From: Zelopaecilomyces penicillatus
Lineage: Eukaryota > Ascomycota > Sordariomycetes > Hypocreales > Pseudodiploosporaceae
DNA: 64,000 bases
NCBI GenBank assembly: GCA_005765155.1
Contig: VCCP01000003.1
Location: 5,952,001-6,016,000 of the forward strand
Reading direction: 5' to 3'
The notes beneath the pieces were generated by a model. The model made no database searches, was not told the origin of the DNA, and saw only the letters and a list, made by a program, of their open reading frames with translations. Shown here piece after piece: positions 10,637-22,190 of the stretch. A program made the translations under genes and the position numbers. Within the stretch, counting starts at the first letter, position 1. Each line of letters starts with the position of its first letter.

Positions 10637-13427
10637 GATGATGACTTGCTTCTGATAATCTTTAGAAATGTTTGTGTCTACTGACTATTACAATGAGGGG
10701 GATGTATGGGTCTTTTATGGACATTGCATCCTGCCTGCCAAAGGCACTAATATCCACCTTGACTAACGAAACTCCTGGAACCCGTTGATGCTAGCTTGTT
10801 TTCAAAAGGAGAATCAATAGCGTCTTAGCATTTTTAGGACTCGGATGAGAATTTACCAGATGCTCCGTCGATCATCCTTTTTTTTTCTTAAGCAACTTCT
10901 TATACCAGGCAGGTTATTTGGCCGAAGAAACCCGGGTATAACCTCGAAGCTCCCAGACATTTACGATAGTTGGGGAATTATTCACCGACACCCATCTCCT
11001 CGGTTCCCTCTTCTAAGACATTTTACATCACTATTCATCTTCATTGGTGCCCGCGTGTTGCATCGGGGCAGAAATGGGTAGGTCTGATCACAGGAGTGTG
11101 GGTTACGGCCATGCGGAATTTGGGACATGACAGGCGGCAAGTGAGACTGAAAGCCGTTTTCTTTTTCTCAGTTCACAAGGCAGTCAAGGATCTGTGCTGA
11201 TGCATATGCATGATCTACTACGTATCACATGTGGATTGTCTCTTACAACAAGTAAAGTTTAAACGAAGTGAGCTGTACATATATATTTTGGCTCTTGGGA
11301 ATATGAACACACTTCGAGACGGAACAATGCCTTTGGGAAATTACAACGCGACCAACCAACCCCAAAAAAAGAAGCAGATTCAGAAGGCTTCTTTACCATT
11401 GTAAATTGTCACATGTGAGAAGTCTTTGTGCCCACTTGGGTTTTGTATAGTTTCTCTTTTTTCCACATCCATCGGGTCGGGTAGTGAGCACTGAGCTTCC
11501 CCGATCTTATAGCGAATATGGGAGACTCCGGGCCAGACCCACACGCGCGCCCGTGTGTCTCAAGTCAATGTAACCCTTCCGGAGCCGTCAAACTAAGCCA
11601 GGCCTAATAAAACATCCCAGCACCGCTCTCGCTTGCTCTGCCAGCAAACTAATAAATATCGTTACCCGGCACTAAAAACCGGCCCCCCTTTGAGTTAGTA
11701 AAACTGGGCCGATAACCGATATAGGTACTTGTAGCTGGCCGTGTGAATACCTAGCTTGAAGGGCTTTGATAAGACCGGTAAGCCGCGAGTGGGGCCGCAA
11801 TGCTGCTGGCGGGTTTTGACGTGTGTCTTTAGCTTTAGCCATGGGCGAGACGTTTGATTGGTACATGGTGAGACTGACTGACTATTGGAGGAGGTATGGA
11901 GAAGTTACTAGAGGGGGCACACAGCGGGATGAAGCAAAGATAGTTGGTATTCAGGCAGAGAAGATGAGGCACAACTACCCAGTAGGGTTAGCCGATATAT
12001 GAGATTTGGTCATCCGCAGTGCGCATCGTGCCAACTAGTATGCAAGATGGAACGGGGCATCGGGATGGGATCAAAATGCTCCGAAGAAGTGTAGAGCGCC
12101 ATCTGGCGATGAAGCTTGTTACCTTCAGAACGGGGCAAGTTTTCACTGATGTTTTTTTACTCGCATAGCTGCCACGCATGCATTGCTTGTCTCTCTTCTT
12201 CATCGAGAGGATTTCCACATCTCTAGCCAATGCTGGAGGTTTCCAAACAAACTAACCCCGCCGCAAAAAGGATTGAGACATGGTGATGCGGAGTTTCAGT
12301 GATTGGTGGGTAGGTATCATATGTATGGATCGTTACACCTAACATGGGCTTAGCCTGATTGATGATCACCCTCCGAGGGGCTTTGGCGAGATAAATCGCG
12401 GGTGGCGGTTAGATGTGGGGTGGTTTTGGTCACAAATGGCATGGATGGATAGATGGGAACAGGGTTGTCAGCCGTCTTTTCGGTCGATTGAGCTTGGCTA
12501 CCTGTTTGCAACCATCATAAGAAAGGAGATAAACGGGATCGAATGCCGATCATTGCGGAGATGAGAGCGTCTGCATCAAGGAATTCCTAATCCATGGATT
12601 GAGAATCAGGAACAATGATTGAGACGAAGCATACTTAAGCGTGTCACTCCAACAGCAAAGCAGAAGCTTTCTACTTGGAACCTCGCTGATGGCCGTTCCC
12701 TTCTTTCATCCAATTTAATCCTCCTTTTGTGACAAACTAGCCGAGTTGATCGAACCAAAAGAGTTTGAAGTTTCACCTTGGTTAGCTATGATGACCGACT
12801 CTTTTATTAGGCTATCCGTTTCTACTTATACACGAATGTAACCCTACACTACTACACACGATGCGCCCTGAATCATGTCTTTACCGTCTAAAAGCTCGGT
12901 GAGTCAACATCTCAAACGTGAGCTACTGGTAATACTACACGACTCAACGTGTGATTGTGTTTTAACCATTGTTTTTTATTTTATTTAATTTAATGTAAAA
13001 TAAATTAATTCCTCACTTCTCATTTGCTAACTCAGAAACTATTCCCAGCGCGAGGCTAGTGTGCTGATTGGATGGTTGTAAGATGTTTGTAATACCCGTT
13101 TCTTTAGTGCTGAATGTGTTGGGTGGCGATTTTATAATTCGGGGTTTCTGTTTTTCGGCAAACACAATTATTTCCCGAGGACATCATTTCTTCAGCTGCG
13201 GTTTACTAGATCTCACGTACACGCTAAGGTCATGATAACATCACCCAAGTTCAAGTGAGGCTCTTGGAATGTGTCTTTTCATGCAAAGATTATCTTGCTC
13301 GTATACATAATTGACGAGCCTACTCAGTGCGAATGATGAAACATGCTAAAGAGGTTGGAAACGAACAAATATCTCGTCATTCCAGAAGTTCCACCATCTT
13401 ACATATCTGTTCAGCCGAATTAATCAC
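10637..13427. other. Gene-free stretch, 2.8 kb
   Basis: No supported coding region. The first 100 bases upstream of the terpene cyclase start are its promoter. Short frames (10845-11200, 11988-12230) show no domain. The 12700-13100 part is AT-rich, including a TTTATTTTATTTAATTTAATG tract. Confidence 0.5.
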
Positions 13428-14192
13428 CTAGTGCCAGCATAAAGCGATGATATCAGCACACAGCAGCCCGGACAGGTCCGGGGAAAACCCCAGCTTCATA
13501 GTTCCTCTCAACCTCGTCTTCCTCAAGATCGTAGAATGGCGGATCGCCTGTGAGATGAAGTAAAAAACAGAACCAAGCGCAAACAGGTCCTCTTGCAAGG
13601 TGGGTGGTTTGCCTGGTCGCCACTCTGGGTCGGGAGCCCCATAGCGCGTTCCGGGACAAACTGAAGCACATGAGCCATTGATTGAAGAGCCGCTGAAGTC
13701 GGTAATTTTCAAGTCGAGGGCTGCGTCTAAGAGGAAGTTATGCGGGCCAACATCACAGTGAAGAACACCAGATGAGTGGAGGAGTTGCAGGCCTTCGGCT
13801 GCCTGTCGCGCCCACCGAAGCCGGTCTTGTTGTGAAATATCTTCGCGGTGGCTCTCGATATACTGTTGTAGTGTGCCATGTGGCATAAACTCCATAATCA
13901 TTGTGTGTTGCACTGCATCCCAGTTTCGAAGCCTCACTAGGCGGGGGTGTTCGCCCAGCATTTGGTAGATTTTGGCCTCGATTATTAGATCCTGCACGCA
14001 ATCTCCTCTTGCGGGATCGTCCCATGGTGTTTTGATGATATCTCCATTTGGCAAGCGCTCCACGAGGGAAGTCACGCCAGCGGCCACAAACTCGCCTTTA
14101 CCTTGAATTATTTGGGTATCAGGCCGTGGAATGAGGGTGTCATCGGCACTGGCAGGCTCAGCGACTGACATATTTTTTCTTTCGTGTTCCAT
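13428..14192 (-). pseudogene. Fungal protein-kinase-like gene with two compensating frameshifts
   Basis: Single open frame of 254 codons from an ATG at 14192. N-lobe features include the likely lysine strand DIIKTPW and a conserved Glu helix (IIEAKIYQML). The C-lobe has the catalytic loop HCDVGPHNFLL (Arg of HRD replaced by Cys), the DFG-like DFSGSS, and an APE-like APDPEW. Between about 13549 and 13484 the reading frame is wrong for the family; the +1 frame of the same DNA encodes the expected TGDPPFYDLEEDEVE...YEAGVFP, after which the original frame resumes with DLSGLLCADIIALCW and then stops early. A one-base loss near 13552 and a one-base gain in a C-run near 13481 would explain it. Either a decayed gene that happens to stay open, or sequence errors. 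Probably inactive as annotated. Confidence 0.75.
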
Positions 14193-14870
14193 TTCCCGTT
14201 GGGACTGTTTTAGCCCGAAACCGAGTGGTTGTCTAAATGCCTTGTTATATTTCTCTTAGAAGAAATATAGCTATTCATAGTCCGCACCGCCGACAGAATG
14301 ACGAGTACTAATGGCGTTGAGGACTAAGTTAAATCGGCACGGCGAGCTGATATGCTGCCCAGCTTAATGCAAACCCAGTGATTCCGTCAAATTCATCATG
14401 ATAGATCAGTATAGAAAAGCACGTGAAAGCCAATGCCGAGTTCAGTCCAGGAAAGATCAAGGGAGGACTAACTTCATTACGTTGAAGGGATGGCAACTCC
14501 GACAGTTGACTGTATTCACTATTATACGGACGGCAACATGGCACAGTGTGTGCTGCTACCACGACACTGGCCAAGGAGGGTCGAATTGAGCCTTGCTACT
14601 CATTCACGCTTATCCAAATACCACCATCTCATAGCACCAGATCTTAATGCAAAGGCATGGCATTAAACAGTATAACACAAAACCTCTTTGTCCAGCCGTT
14701 TAGTAAGGGCTGTGGGATTCCATCGATCTCAATCCTTACAGAACAGAGTATGTAGTGTCACGCGCTTTCGTGATCGGAAATACTACACCCGACGACGCAT
14801 TGTACACACCACCTACCAATGTTGCATCCTGCAAGGTGCCACCAGCGAGCATGAGGCGGCTGCCGCATCT
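14193..14870. other. Intergenic, no gene seen
   Basis: Divergent space between the kinase-like gene and the FunK1 relic. No motif recognised. Confidence 0.4.
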
Positions 14871-16693
14871 ATGGCACTGAGCGAGGGCCAGATCCAAGTC
14901 GTCATTGACTGTCCGCTCGGCGATGTGTTGTATCTTTTCATTCCAAAATTACACAGATCGAGGGAATTGCAGCAATCGCAGCAATCGCAGCAATCGCAGC
15001 AACCCCAGCAATCACAGGAAGCCTTGCGCGACGATATTGTGACTTTTCTAGAGGTTCTTCTTAGCTCTAACGCGGCGTACAACCTCCGTTTATCAGATAA
15101 TGTCAATGTCGCTGATAGACTCTTTGATATACAAAAACAAACATGAGGAGGATCACTAAGTTTATCATATTTTCATCCCCTCATCGACGCTGTCGAAAGA
15201 TTCATCGTGAAAAAATCTCTGGAAGACGAAGTCGACAAGTCTCTCGTAGACAGTTCTCTCGCCGACGTGGACAAATCTTTCGACACCCACATCTGGACCG
15301 CGGTCATCAATCTCATCGAGGCCATCAACCCCTCGTTGACACCTCCGTTGGGAAGCATCATCAAAACGGGGTTGGGAACGCCAGTCAAATTGAGTTCGAG
15401 TCCATAGTGAAGCACACGAAATATTTGACGAGATTAAAGACTGCACACATAGAGGTGTGCCTGGCTTTTTCGAGAAACACTTCGACTCAACACAATGGAC
15501 AGAGAAGCAGCAAAACATGCTCAAGTCGATCTTGACGAGTCACGATGGTGCAAAATGGAGAAACTTTCCGGTCGATCCATGGGAGCCGTATGTGTGGGAG
15601 TGGCTAACTAAGCTGGAAGAGATGGCCTTGGCTGGTGCGACATATACGTTGCATTGTAATAAAACAGCAACCAAATTCACGGCGCGCAACGGCCAGATGG
15701 ATATCTTCTATCAGCAACCACCAAAGTCCACAGGGCGGAGATTTGAGTATAAACATGTTATTGTTGTTGGAAAGCATAAACGATCCCTCAACACCAGTGA
15801 CTTCAAGGCATGCCTGTTACAGCTTACAAGGCATGTTCGGAGCATTTTTGGCGATCAGCCGATGCGACGGTTTGTTCATGCTTTTACAATCAAGGCTACG
15901 ACAATGGAGCTCTGGGTTTTCGACCGCTCTGGTGCGTACAGCTCTGGTGAATTTGACGTCCATCACGAACCTGTTAAGTGTGCCACGGCTCTCGTCGCAT
16001 ACGCAACGATGGATAGTGAATCAATGGGCCTAGACCGGTTTATCGAATGCGAAAATAGCCACCGCTATATAACAGTGGAAAAGGCTGACGGCAAAGATGA
16101 GCATTTTCAACTAAATCGATTACTTGCGAAAGAGCGAGCTGTGGTTTGTCGGGGAACAAACAACCTGCTTTTCAACGAGTGAAGGCGTGGCCAAATCTTC
16201 CTGGAAATCAGCTACGCGGCAGTCTTCCGAAGTAAGGCATTTGATGACAGCGCGAGAGAAAGACATAGAAAGAGTCGCCACACTCGTAGGACACCGTGAG
16301 ATTACAACCATCGCTGACCTGCGGGCGAGTTTACAATTCTCCCAAAATACGCAGTACTCTTTTCAAACTACTACCCACGATCGGTGTGACGGGTACGATC
16401 ACGCGACCGGGCCAGATAGCAGCGGGTCAAGTAGAAAACGCAAGTTTTCAGATGACCACAAGCGGTCATCCATGAGGCGGCAGTTCAATAGCCGGAAAAC
16501 TGGACTGCGACAGGCCCACGGCGGTCCCACAGACGAAGAAAAAGAAGCGGATGAAAGCAAGAAGCCAAGCTTATATATACAAGACCAAAATGACTCATAT
16601 GAGAACCGGATCTTGTCTTGCCTTATTATTTCACCGGCCGGGATGCCGTTATTTCTGTATTCGATGAAGCACTCATTCGAGTCTAGTCAATAA
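14871..16693 (+). pseudogene. FunK1-type fungal kinase relic, frameshifted and 3'-truncated
   Basis: Similarity to the N-terminal half of the FunK1 (fungal-type protein kinase) family spreads over at least four frame blocks. Block 1 starts at the ATG at 14871 and ends at a stop near 15146. Block 2 covers about 15177-15407 (HIWTAVINLIEAINP, GTPVKLSSS). Block 3 covers about 15412-16182 with strong family segments (EIFDEIKDC, FTARNGQMD, FEYKHVIVVGKHK, RRFVHAFTI, TMELWVFDRSGAYSSG, LVAYATMD, CRGT). Block 4 runs to 16693 (GVAKSSWKS, REITTIADLR, YENRILSCLIISPAG). The block 3/4 break coincides with a tandem AACA duplication at 16155-16162. The sequence ends before the kinase catalytic core, which is absent downstream. 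A 9-bp CAGCAATCG-like repeat at about 14970-15018 codes for Gln-Gln-Ser units. Confidence 0.85.
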
Positions 16694-17164
16694 TTGACTA
16701 GTTCACATACCCGGCAGAAAGTTGCGGGACTATAGAAGTTGTGAATTATAAGTCTAGAGAGGCAGATGGCACAGGCAACTCTGCACGATTTATCGTGAGA
16801 ACGAAGTGATGGACTTTGTAAGATGGTTATGATAATTGATTTGGGAGCTTTTTGAAGATTTCTAGAGATTCCTGGATATTGCTAGAAATATCTAGACAGG
16901 GCCAGATATTTCTAGAACTAGATACATATTTGTAAATTTATTGGCATGAACTCATTTACTTGTCCCAGCTCTTTTTCTTCTTCTTCTTCACTCTGTGGTC
17001 AAGCTGTTGGTTACTCTTCTCTTATAAATCTGTTTTCTCAGTGGACACGGTGGCAAAGGCATCAGCGCCAAGTGAGATAATAGTGCTGTGCTTCGTCCCA
17101 CGACCAGAATAACAAAGATACCTTTGGGATCGCGGTTTTTTCTTAATACTGGATTCGAGTTCGA
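16694..17164. other. Spacer with AT-rich CTAGAAATAT-type repeat relic
   Basis: Begins at a small palindrome (GTCAATAATTGAC) just past the end of the FunK1 relic. At 16850-16930 it has clustered TTTCTAGAGATT / CTAGAAATATCTAGA words, and further on TTTACTTGTCCCAGCT. These resemble the interior of the inverted-repeat element at 62.3 kb, so this may be a degraded copy. Also holds the promoter of the next gene. Confidence 0.4.
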
Positions 17165-18631
17165 ATGTGCCTACTATTTTCGACGACTATGACGATGTGG
17201 ACATGCGACTACGAAGGCTGTGGCAGATCAGCTGTGCGCACTCTTGGTGATTGTGTGCTCTGCAACAAACATCTATGCTCTAAACACTTGGCGCATGATC
17301 TACACAGTTGTCCTAAATGGGAGGTTAGTTTTGAATGAAGGACTGCTGATAAGAGTAAAGCCCGACTAACTGTTGGCTCTCAGGATGCTGACGCCTATGA
17401 TCCTGCTGCCAGAGAAGCTGAGGAGAAAGAGCTCTTGAACCTGATGGCAAAGATCAATACTTCAGCTCTTGCAACTCGAGCTTCACATCTACGGCAAGGT
17501 ATACCCTGTTCTATCCCTCCGCTTCAGTATGATAGAGCGACACGAAGCTCAGTGATGGGCGGTATGAACTATCACATCGATGTTCGTTTTGACGATGGCG
17601 TCACATGGATTGCCCGCATCCGAAGATACAATGCCACATCGCCTCCGACTGCATTGCGCGATTACATTATCCAGAGTGAAGTTGCTACCTTGAAATTTCT
17701 GGAACAGACGGATGTGCCAGCTCCAAAAGTTTACGATTTTGCATTCGAGCGAGCGGACAACCCTGTGGGAGTTGGCTTTATTCTAATGGAGAAGTTGTCG
17801 GGCAAATCTCTGCGATGGTCTGTCGCTACCCCGCAGCAAAAAGAAAGAGTCATGAATCAACTCGCAGATGTCTTCATTGAGCTTCGCAAATTCCCGTTTC
17901 GTTTGCTTGGTTCTCTTGATGACCTAGAACACTCGCGGGTTGGCGCGTTTGCTCGGGAATCACTCACCTATTTCGAACAATCCAAGATGATCACTTCTGG
18001 ACCTTTCTCTTCTTTAAAGGAATCACACTTAGCGTCGCTGAATCTGATTCTGGACATGATTGTGAGTGAAGAGCTGTATTCACAGCGAGCCGTGGATGCC
18101 CACCTAATCCACCGGTTCCTGATTGATTTGATCCCGATTGTGTTGCGCTTCATTCCGGACGATGGAAATTTTTATTTGAAGCACGCAGATGATAAAGGCG
18201 ATCATATCATGGTGGATGAAGATTTCAACATTACCGGAATCATTGACTGGGAATGGGCTCATACTGCGTCGCCTGCCAATGCGTTTAACTCTCCTATAGC
18301 CTTCCTACCTGTTGCAGATTTCTACGGCGGGAAAAATAATATCGGTGAGGATGAGATAACGTTTGCTCGTATACTTGAGGGCAAAGGCCGCGCGGATCTG
18401 GCTCAATTTGTTCTAAATGGACGGCTGCAACATCGTTTCGCCTTTTGCTGCGGATACGATCTCGTGGATTGGGAAGGGTTCGTGGGTCTCTTTCGAGGGC
18501 TTCGAGAAGCAGTGGAAGTTGATGATGGATTGGAATGGGACGAGTGGAAATCTGTTGCACTGCTCCGGTACAAGGACGATGTGAGGTTGGAGGAGTTGCT
18601 AGAGAAGGAGAACAGCTTTGTCAAGCCGTGA
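17165..18631 (+). CDS. Zinc-binding N-terminus + APH/choline-kinase-like phosphotransferase
   Basis: Two exons, 17165-17323 and 17384-18631, totalling 468 aa; the 60-bp intron has GTTAGT, a GACTAAC branch site and CTCAG. In-frame ATGs at 17165, 17189 and 17195 are all possible starts. Residues about 12-52 form a Cys/His cluster (WTCDYEGCG, DCVLCNKHLC, SCPKW) like a small AN1-type zinc-binding module. The rest is an aminoglycoside-phosphotransferase-like kinase fold: a beta-hairpin (SVMGGMNYHIDVRF), WIARIRR with the likely ATP lysine replaced by Arg, EVATLKFLEQTDVPAPKVYDF, ILMEKLSGKSL, a catalytic-loop equivalent KHADDKGDHIMVDEDFNI in place of HGD..N, and IIDWEWAH (metal-binding DxD region). 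The usual catalytic His-Gly-Asp is degenerate (KHADDKGDH). Substrate unknown. Intact in contrast to the adjacent FunK1 relic. Confidence 0.85.
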
Positions 18632-18805
18632 GAAATAGATGTCTATAGAAAATTTTAGTAGTAGTAGTTGGTAAAGAATGTGTCAGGAAATCAAGTGAAC
18701 TCTGATAATTCTCCAACTTTTTGTCGAGGTGGTTGGTGTTGAGTCCATCATCCTCACACTTCGTCCTGTAACAAAGTCCATCGACTGATCCATAGAAGCA
18801 TCGCC

Positions 18806-19911
18806 ATGGACCGAAATAAAACAGTTTCTGGCACTCTTTCAATCTATGAGGTCATCAATGCTCATCCAAACGAAAAGCTACTCAACAACATATTGTTCTG
18901 GACTTGGTGCCATCTCCACCTCTTAGATTGCCACCTCACGGATGTCTCGAGAGACGACGATGCGGCACCCCGTAGCCAAGGAGATGCCGGTGTTCATGTT
19001 CATGGCAACCTAGAGGGACCAATTGAAGTCCGGCAACTTGCAAGGAGCACCAGTCGGGGTTTAAAGCAATATGCTCTGGGTGAATTGCTACGGCTTCCTA
19101 GTCATGCGTTTACACAAAGCCGGTTGGTGCATGCCTATCGTTGAGAGCTTGACGCCTCACTAACACAAGCTCATGAGCAAACGTCTTTACTTTCAATTTG
19201 CTGCGCGTCGTGCGCAGCGCGTTCAGTGTCTCTTGTTTACTCGCCAATTCCAGCTTGAAACCGGGGCGTTGTGCAAACTCCCTCAGCTAGGCTATTTAGA
19301 TTATGGGGACATTGAACTCTGCCGCAGGAGTCTTTTAAAGACCCGTTACAACCACCACAGACACAAGAACCCCTCAGCCTGGTACAAAGACCCGTATTTA
19401 GCCTTCATCTTAGTATCTATTGCGCAAGCTCAAGAGCGCTACTTGGAAAGACAAGTTTCGTCTGCGTTTACGGCGTTGCACACTTACACGGTTTGTCTAT
19501 TCTGTCATTTTTTTTTGGCATTATAGATGCTAATAATTGATGAAGCCGCAACTTCTCATGAACAGTAATTTTGACAAGCACGCTATCCATCAATATGAAG
19601 CTGAAATCCCAGCGCCCTTTCTTAAGAAGCTTGCACAGCCAGGCGATAATAGGGCCGCCCGGGTTAATATCAGACCTAGAACAATCCCGTTTCATCCGTA
19701 TGCTAGGTTCAGGGATCGAATTCAAAGCACACTGTCAGCTTCTAGGACAATGTGGGACGAAGAAGCATTGAATGTAACAGACCAATCCCGAACCAAAGGG
19801 AGTTTATCCCGCGAGATGTCACTTTCACCAAATGACAGGAAATGTGAGCAGCAAGATAAGAGAGCGGCTGAAGCAAACGAGAGATGCGACACTAAACGCA
19901 AGAAAGAGTAG
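18806..19911 (+). CDS. Uncharacterised fungal protein, three exons
   Basis: Model: exons 18806-19126, 19170-19490 and 19546-19911, giving 335 aa. Intron 1 is only 43 bp (GTGCAT..CACTAACACAAG); intron 2 is 55 bp (GTTTGT..GCTAATAATTGATGAAG). Both joins are phase 0. I do not recognise a named family. Exon 2 is strongly protein-like, with aromatic and Arg-rich helices (YFQFAARRAQRVQ, NPSAWYKDPYLAFILVSIAQAQERYLE), and exon 3 continues with YEAEIPAPFLKKLAQP and IPFHPYARFRDRI before a Lys/Glu-rich tail. That order suggests one conserved fungal hypothetical protein. No signal peptide or membrane segment. The short first intron is the weakest part of the model. Confidence 0.6.
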
Positions 19912-20529
19912 GCCGCAAGACCAGTGTTCTTTTTGTACCGGACCTACGATGGTAAGACTTGACTTACTTTCAGACTTACAATGAGAGTCGCGGGCAACAG
20001 ACACAAGTAAAACAGAACAAGCGCCGTTGCAGTAATTGACAAGCTAGACCTCTACATGAGGATGTTGTGGCGAAGGGTCATATGTCTCAACGGCGTGATG
20101 CATACTCATGCCTACTGTCTGGTCAATTTACCTTGATCAAGACAGGTTATTAGCCACATCGTGGGGCTGGGGGCTGTAGTTGTGACAAAGGTTGACTGGG
20201 TTTTTCCTTTTCGTACAGGGAATCTCGTCACGGTTTATTTTGAGTGATGGCCGTTAGAAATTGTGTGGTCAGGCATGTTTGTTGAATTCGACGGGAAGCT
20301 GTGGACCTTGGCGTGCAGCAGGCTCATGGACACAGCGTTGTGATCACAACAGTCAAGAGGTTGATCAGGTAAGATTATTATATTGTCTATAAACAAGAGC
20401 CTAATCTATCCAAACCAAGTCATCTCCAATAACTTTAAACACTAAAAAATAATACCAATACTTTTATTTACCCGTCTCAATGTTCCCCTCTTCATTCGTA
20501 AAAACATCTATGCATCCAAACATCAGGGT
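19912..20529. other. Intergenic, convergent 3' ends
   Basis: Lies between the 3' ends of the unknown gene (+) and the P450 (-). No coding signal or distinct repeat seen. Confidence 0.5.
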
Positions 20530-22190
20530 CTATAAATCAGGAGTCAAACGACACTTGACTCCGTTATTCAACGTCAACGACAACGTAAGTTGCTCCCGCC
20601 AATCCGTAGGATCCAGATTCTCAGCAGACTTGAACGCCTTCATCAATCGTGCAACGGTATACGACGCCTCCGTCATGGCAAACTTTTGTCCCGGGCAGAT
20701 TCTCGGTCCGCCGTTGAAGGGTAAATACTCCCAACCCGGACGGGCAGACTCCCACCGCTCGGGGATAAACTCTTCAGCATCAGGGCCAAAGAGCTCTGGT
20801 CTGCGGTGCATGACAAAAGTGCTGTATGTGATAACATTGTTCTTGGCGACAAAGAGGGGTGATTTGCCGTCAGGGCCGCCGCCGACGGGGAGGGTGGTGT
20901 CTTTGTTGGCCATGCGGCTGTTTGTGGCGATGGGAGGAAAGAGGCGAAGCGCTGCGACTGTTAGAAACAAGTACATTGTGCATTTAATTGTTTTTGAGTA
21001 GGCAACTCACTTTCTTGGATGACGTAGCGGAGATAGGTCATCTTCATCACCGCTTCGTATGTCAATGGCTCACAGTAATGCTGTAGCACATCCGCTCTCA
21101 ACTTCGCCCACACATCTGGCCTTCTAACCAATACAAAGAACGTGAAAGCCAAGAGACCCGCAGTAGTATCTCGCGCAGCGAGCAGCATATTGACAATCTG
21201 GTCGCGCAATAGGATCGGATCGTCCGTGTCTTTTGCTAACTCATTGAGAAAGACGTATTTTGTTCGGTTACCATCATCATCTATTCTCTTCTCCACTGGC
21301 AGTGAAGCTTGTTTCCGTCGGTACTCTAGGGCTGTGGTGACAAACTGCTCGGCGTATGCGTGGACAGTTCGGCAAGACTCGCGGAACTTCTGGTCGCGAT
21401 GGGCAAACATCAAGTTGCCGAGTCGTAAACGAAGGATGGTTCCCTGCTGTGCATAGTCCAGGGCGTGATGGAACGTAGTGGCGGATTCGGAAGCGTTTTC
21501 TGACATGAGTCCAACGGATTCGCCAAACATGTACTCACTATTCGAGTCTAGAACCTATTAAAAGAGGAAGAAAGCCAACTTAGTCTAACACCCTTATGGA
21601 CATACATCGGGTTGGGACTTGCATACCATGCGGAAGAAGAGTTGTTGTAAATCAACAGTGTAGTTTTGCCGCGCCATCAGAGCAAGCAACTGGTTGATAT
21701 GATGATCAAATATCGCAAAGTCTGTAACCTGCGCTCGAACAAAACTCGGCCGAATAAGCGCTCTCTGATGCGCCCAGACTTCGTTATCCGTTGTGAATAT
21801 CCCCCTCCCTAGCAAAGGAGACGCACTATTGCGCCTTAACGGCCCCATACCAAAGTCATTGAACTGGTTCGCCAGAACATTCTGGATGAGCTGTGGATCA
21901 CATGTATTTATCGTTGTGCGAAAGTAGGTTCTGGTTGTAAAAGTTGGACCGTTCTCGGCATGACGCGTTTGGAGAAGCTTGAGGAACCCGAATTCTCTAG
22001 CGGCTCTGAGGTTCCTCAGAACTACATCAGTTCCAAAGATGGGGTCTAACTGGGGTAGTTTTTGGGGAGGTAGACATCCTGCTCTCCTGCTCATTATGCT
22101 TCTGCGCCTCCATCTCATTAACCATGAGATTGTGTAGTAAAAGAAAGCTGCCAAAGTGCAGCCAGCACTTATGAACAGAGAGATAGCCAT
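20530..22190 (-). CDS. CYP52-like cytochrome P450 (fatty acid/alkane hydroxylase type)
   Basis: Exons 21627-22190, 21011-21554 and 20530-20951, totalling 509 aa; introns 72 and 59 bp. N-terminal membrane anchor (residues about 3-26) followed by RWRRRS. I-helix oxygen-activation motif AARDTTAG. The ExxR motif is created by splicing at TCGCAG (ETLR); the alternative upstream AG would lose it. Heme loop FNGGPRICPGQ. Layout and motif wording match CYP52-type omega-hydroxylases of alkanes and fatty acids; the substrate is inferred. All key residues are intact, unlike the P450 at 48.6 kb. It stands alone between two gene-poor stretches, on the far side of the FunK1 relic from the terpene cyclase, so a link to terpene tailoring would be speculative. 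Confidence 0.92.
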
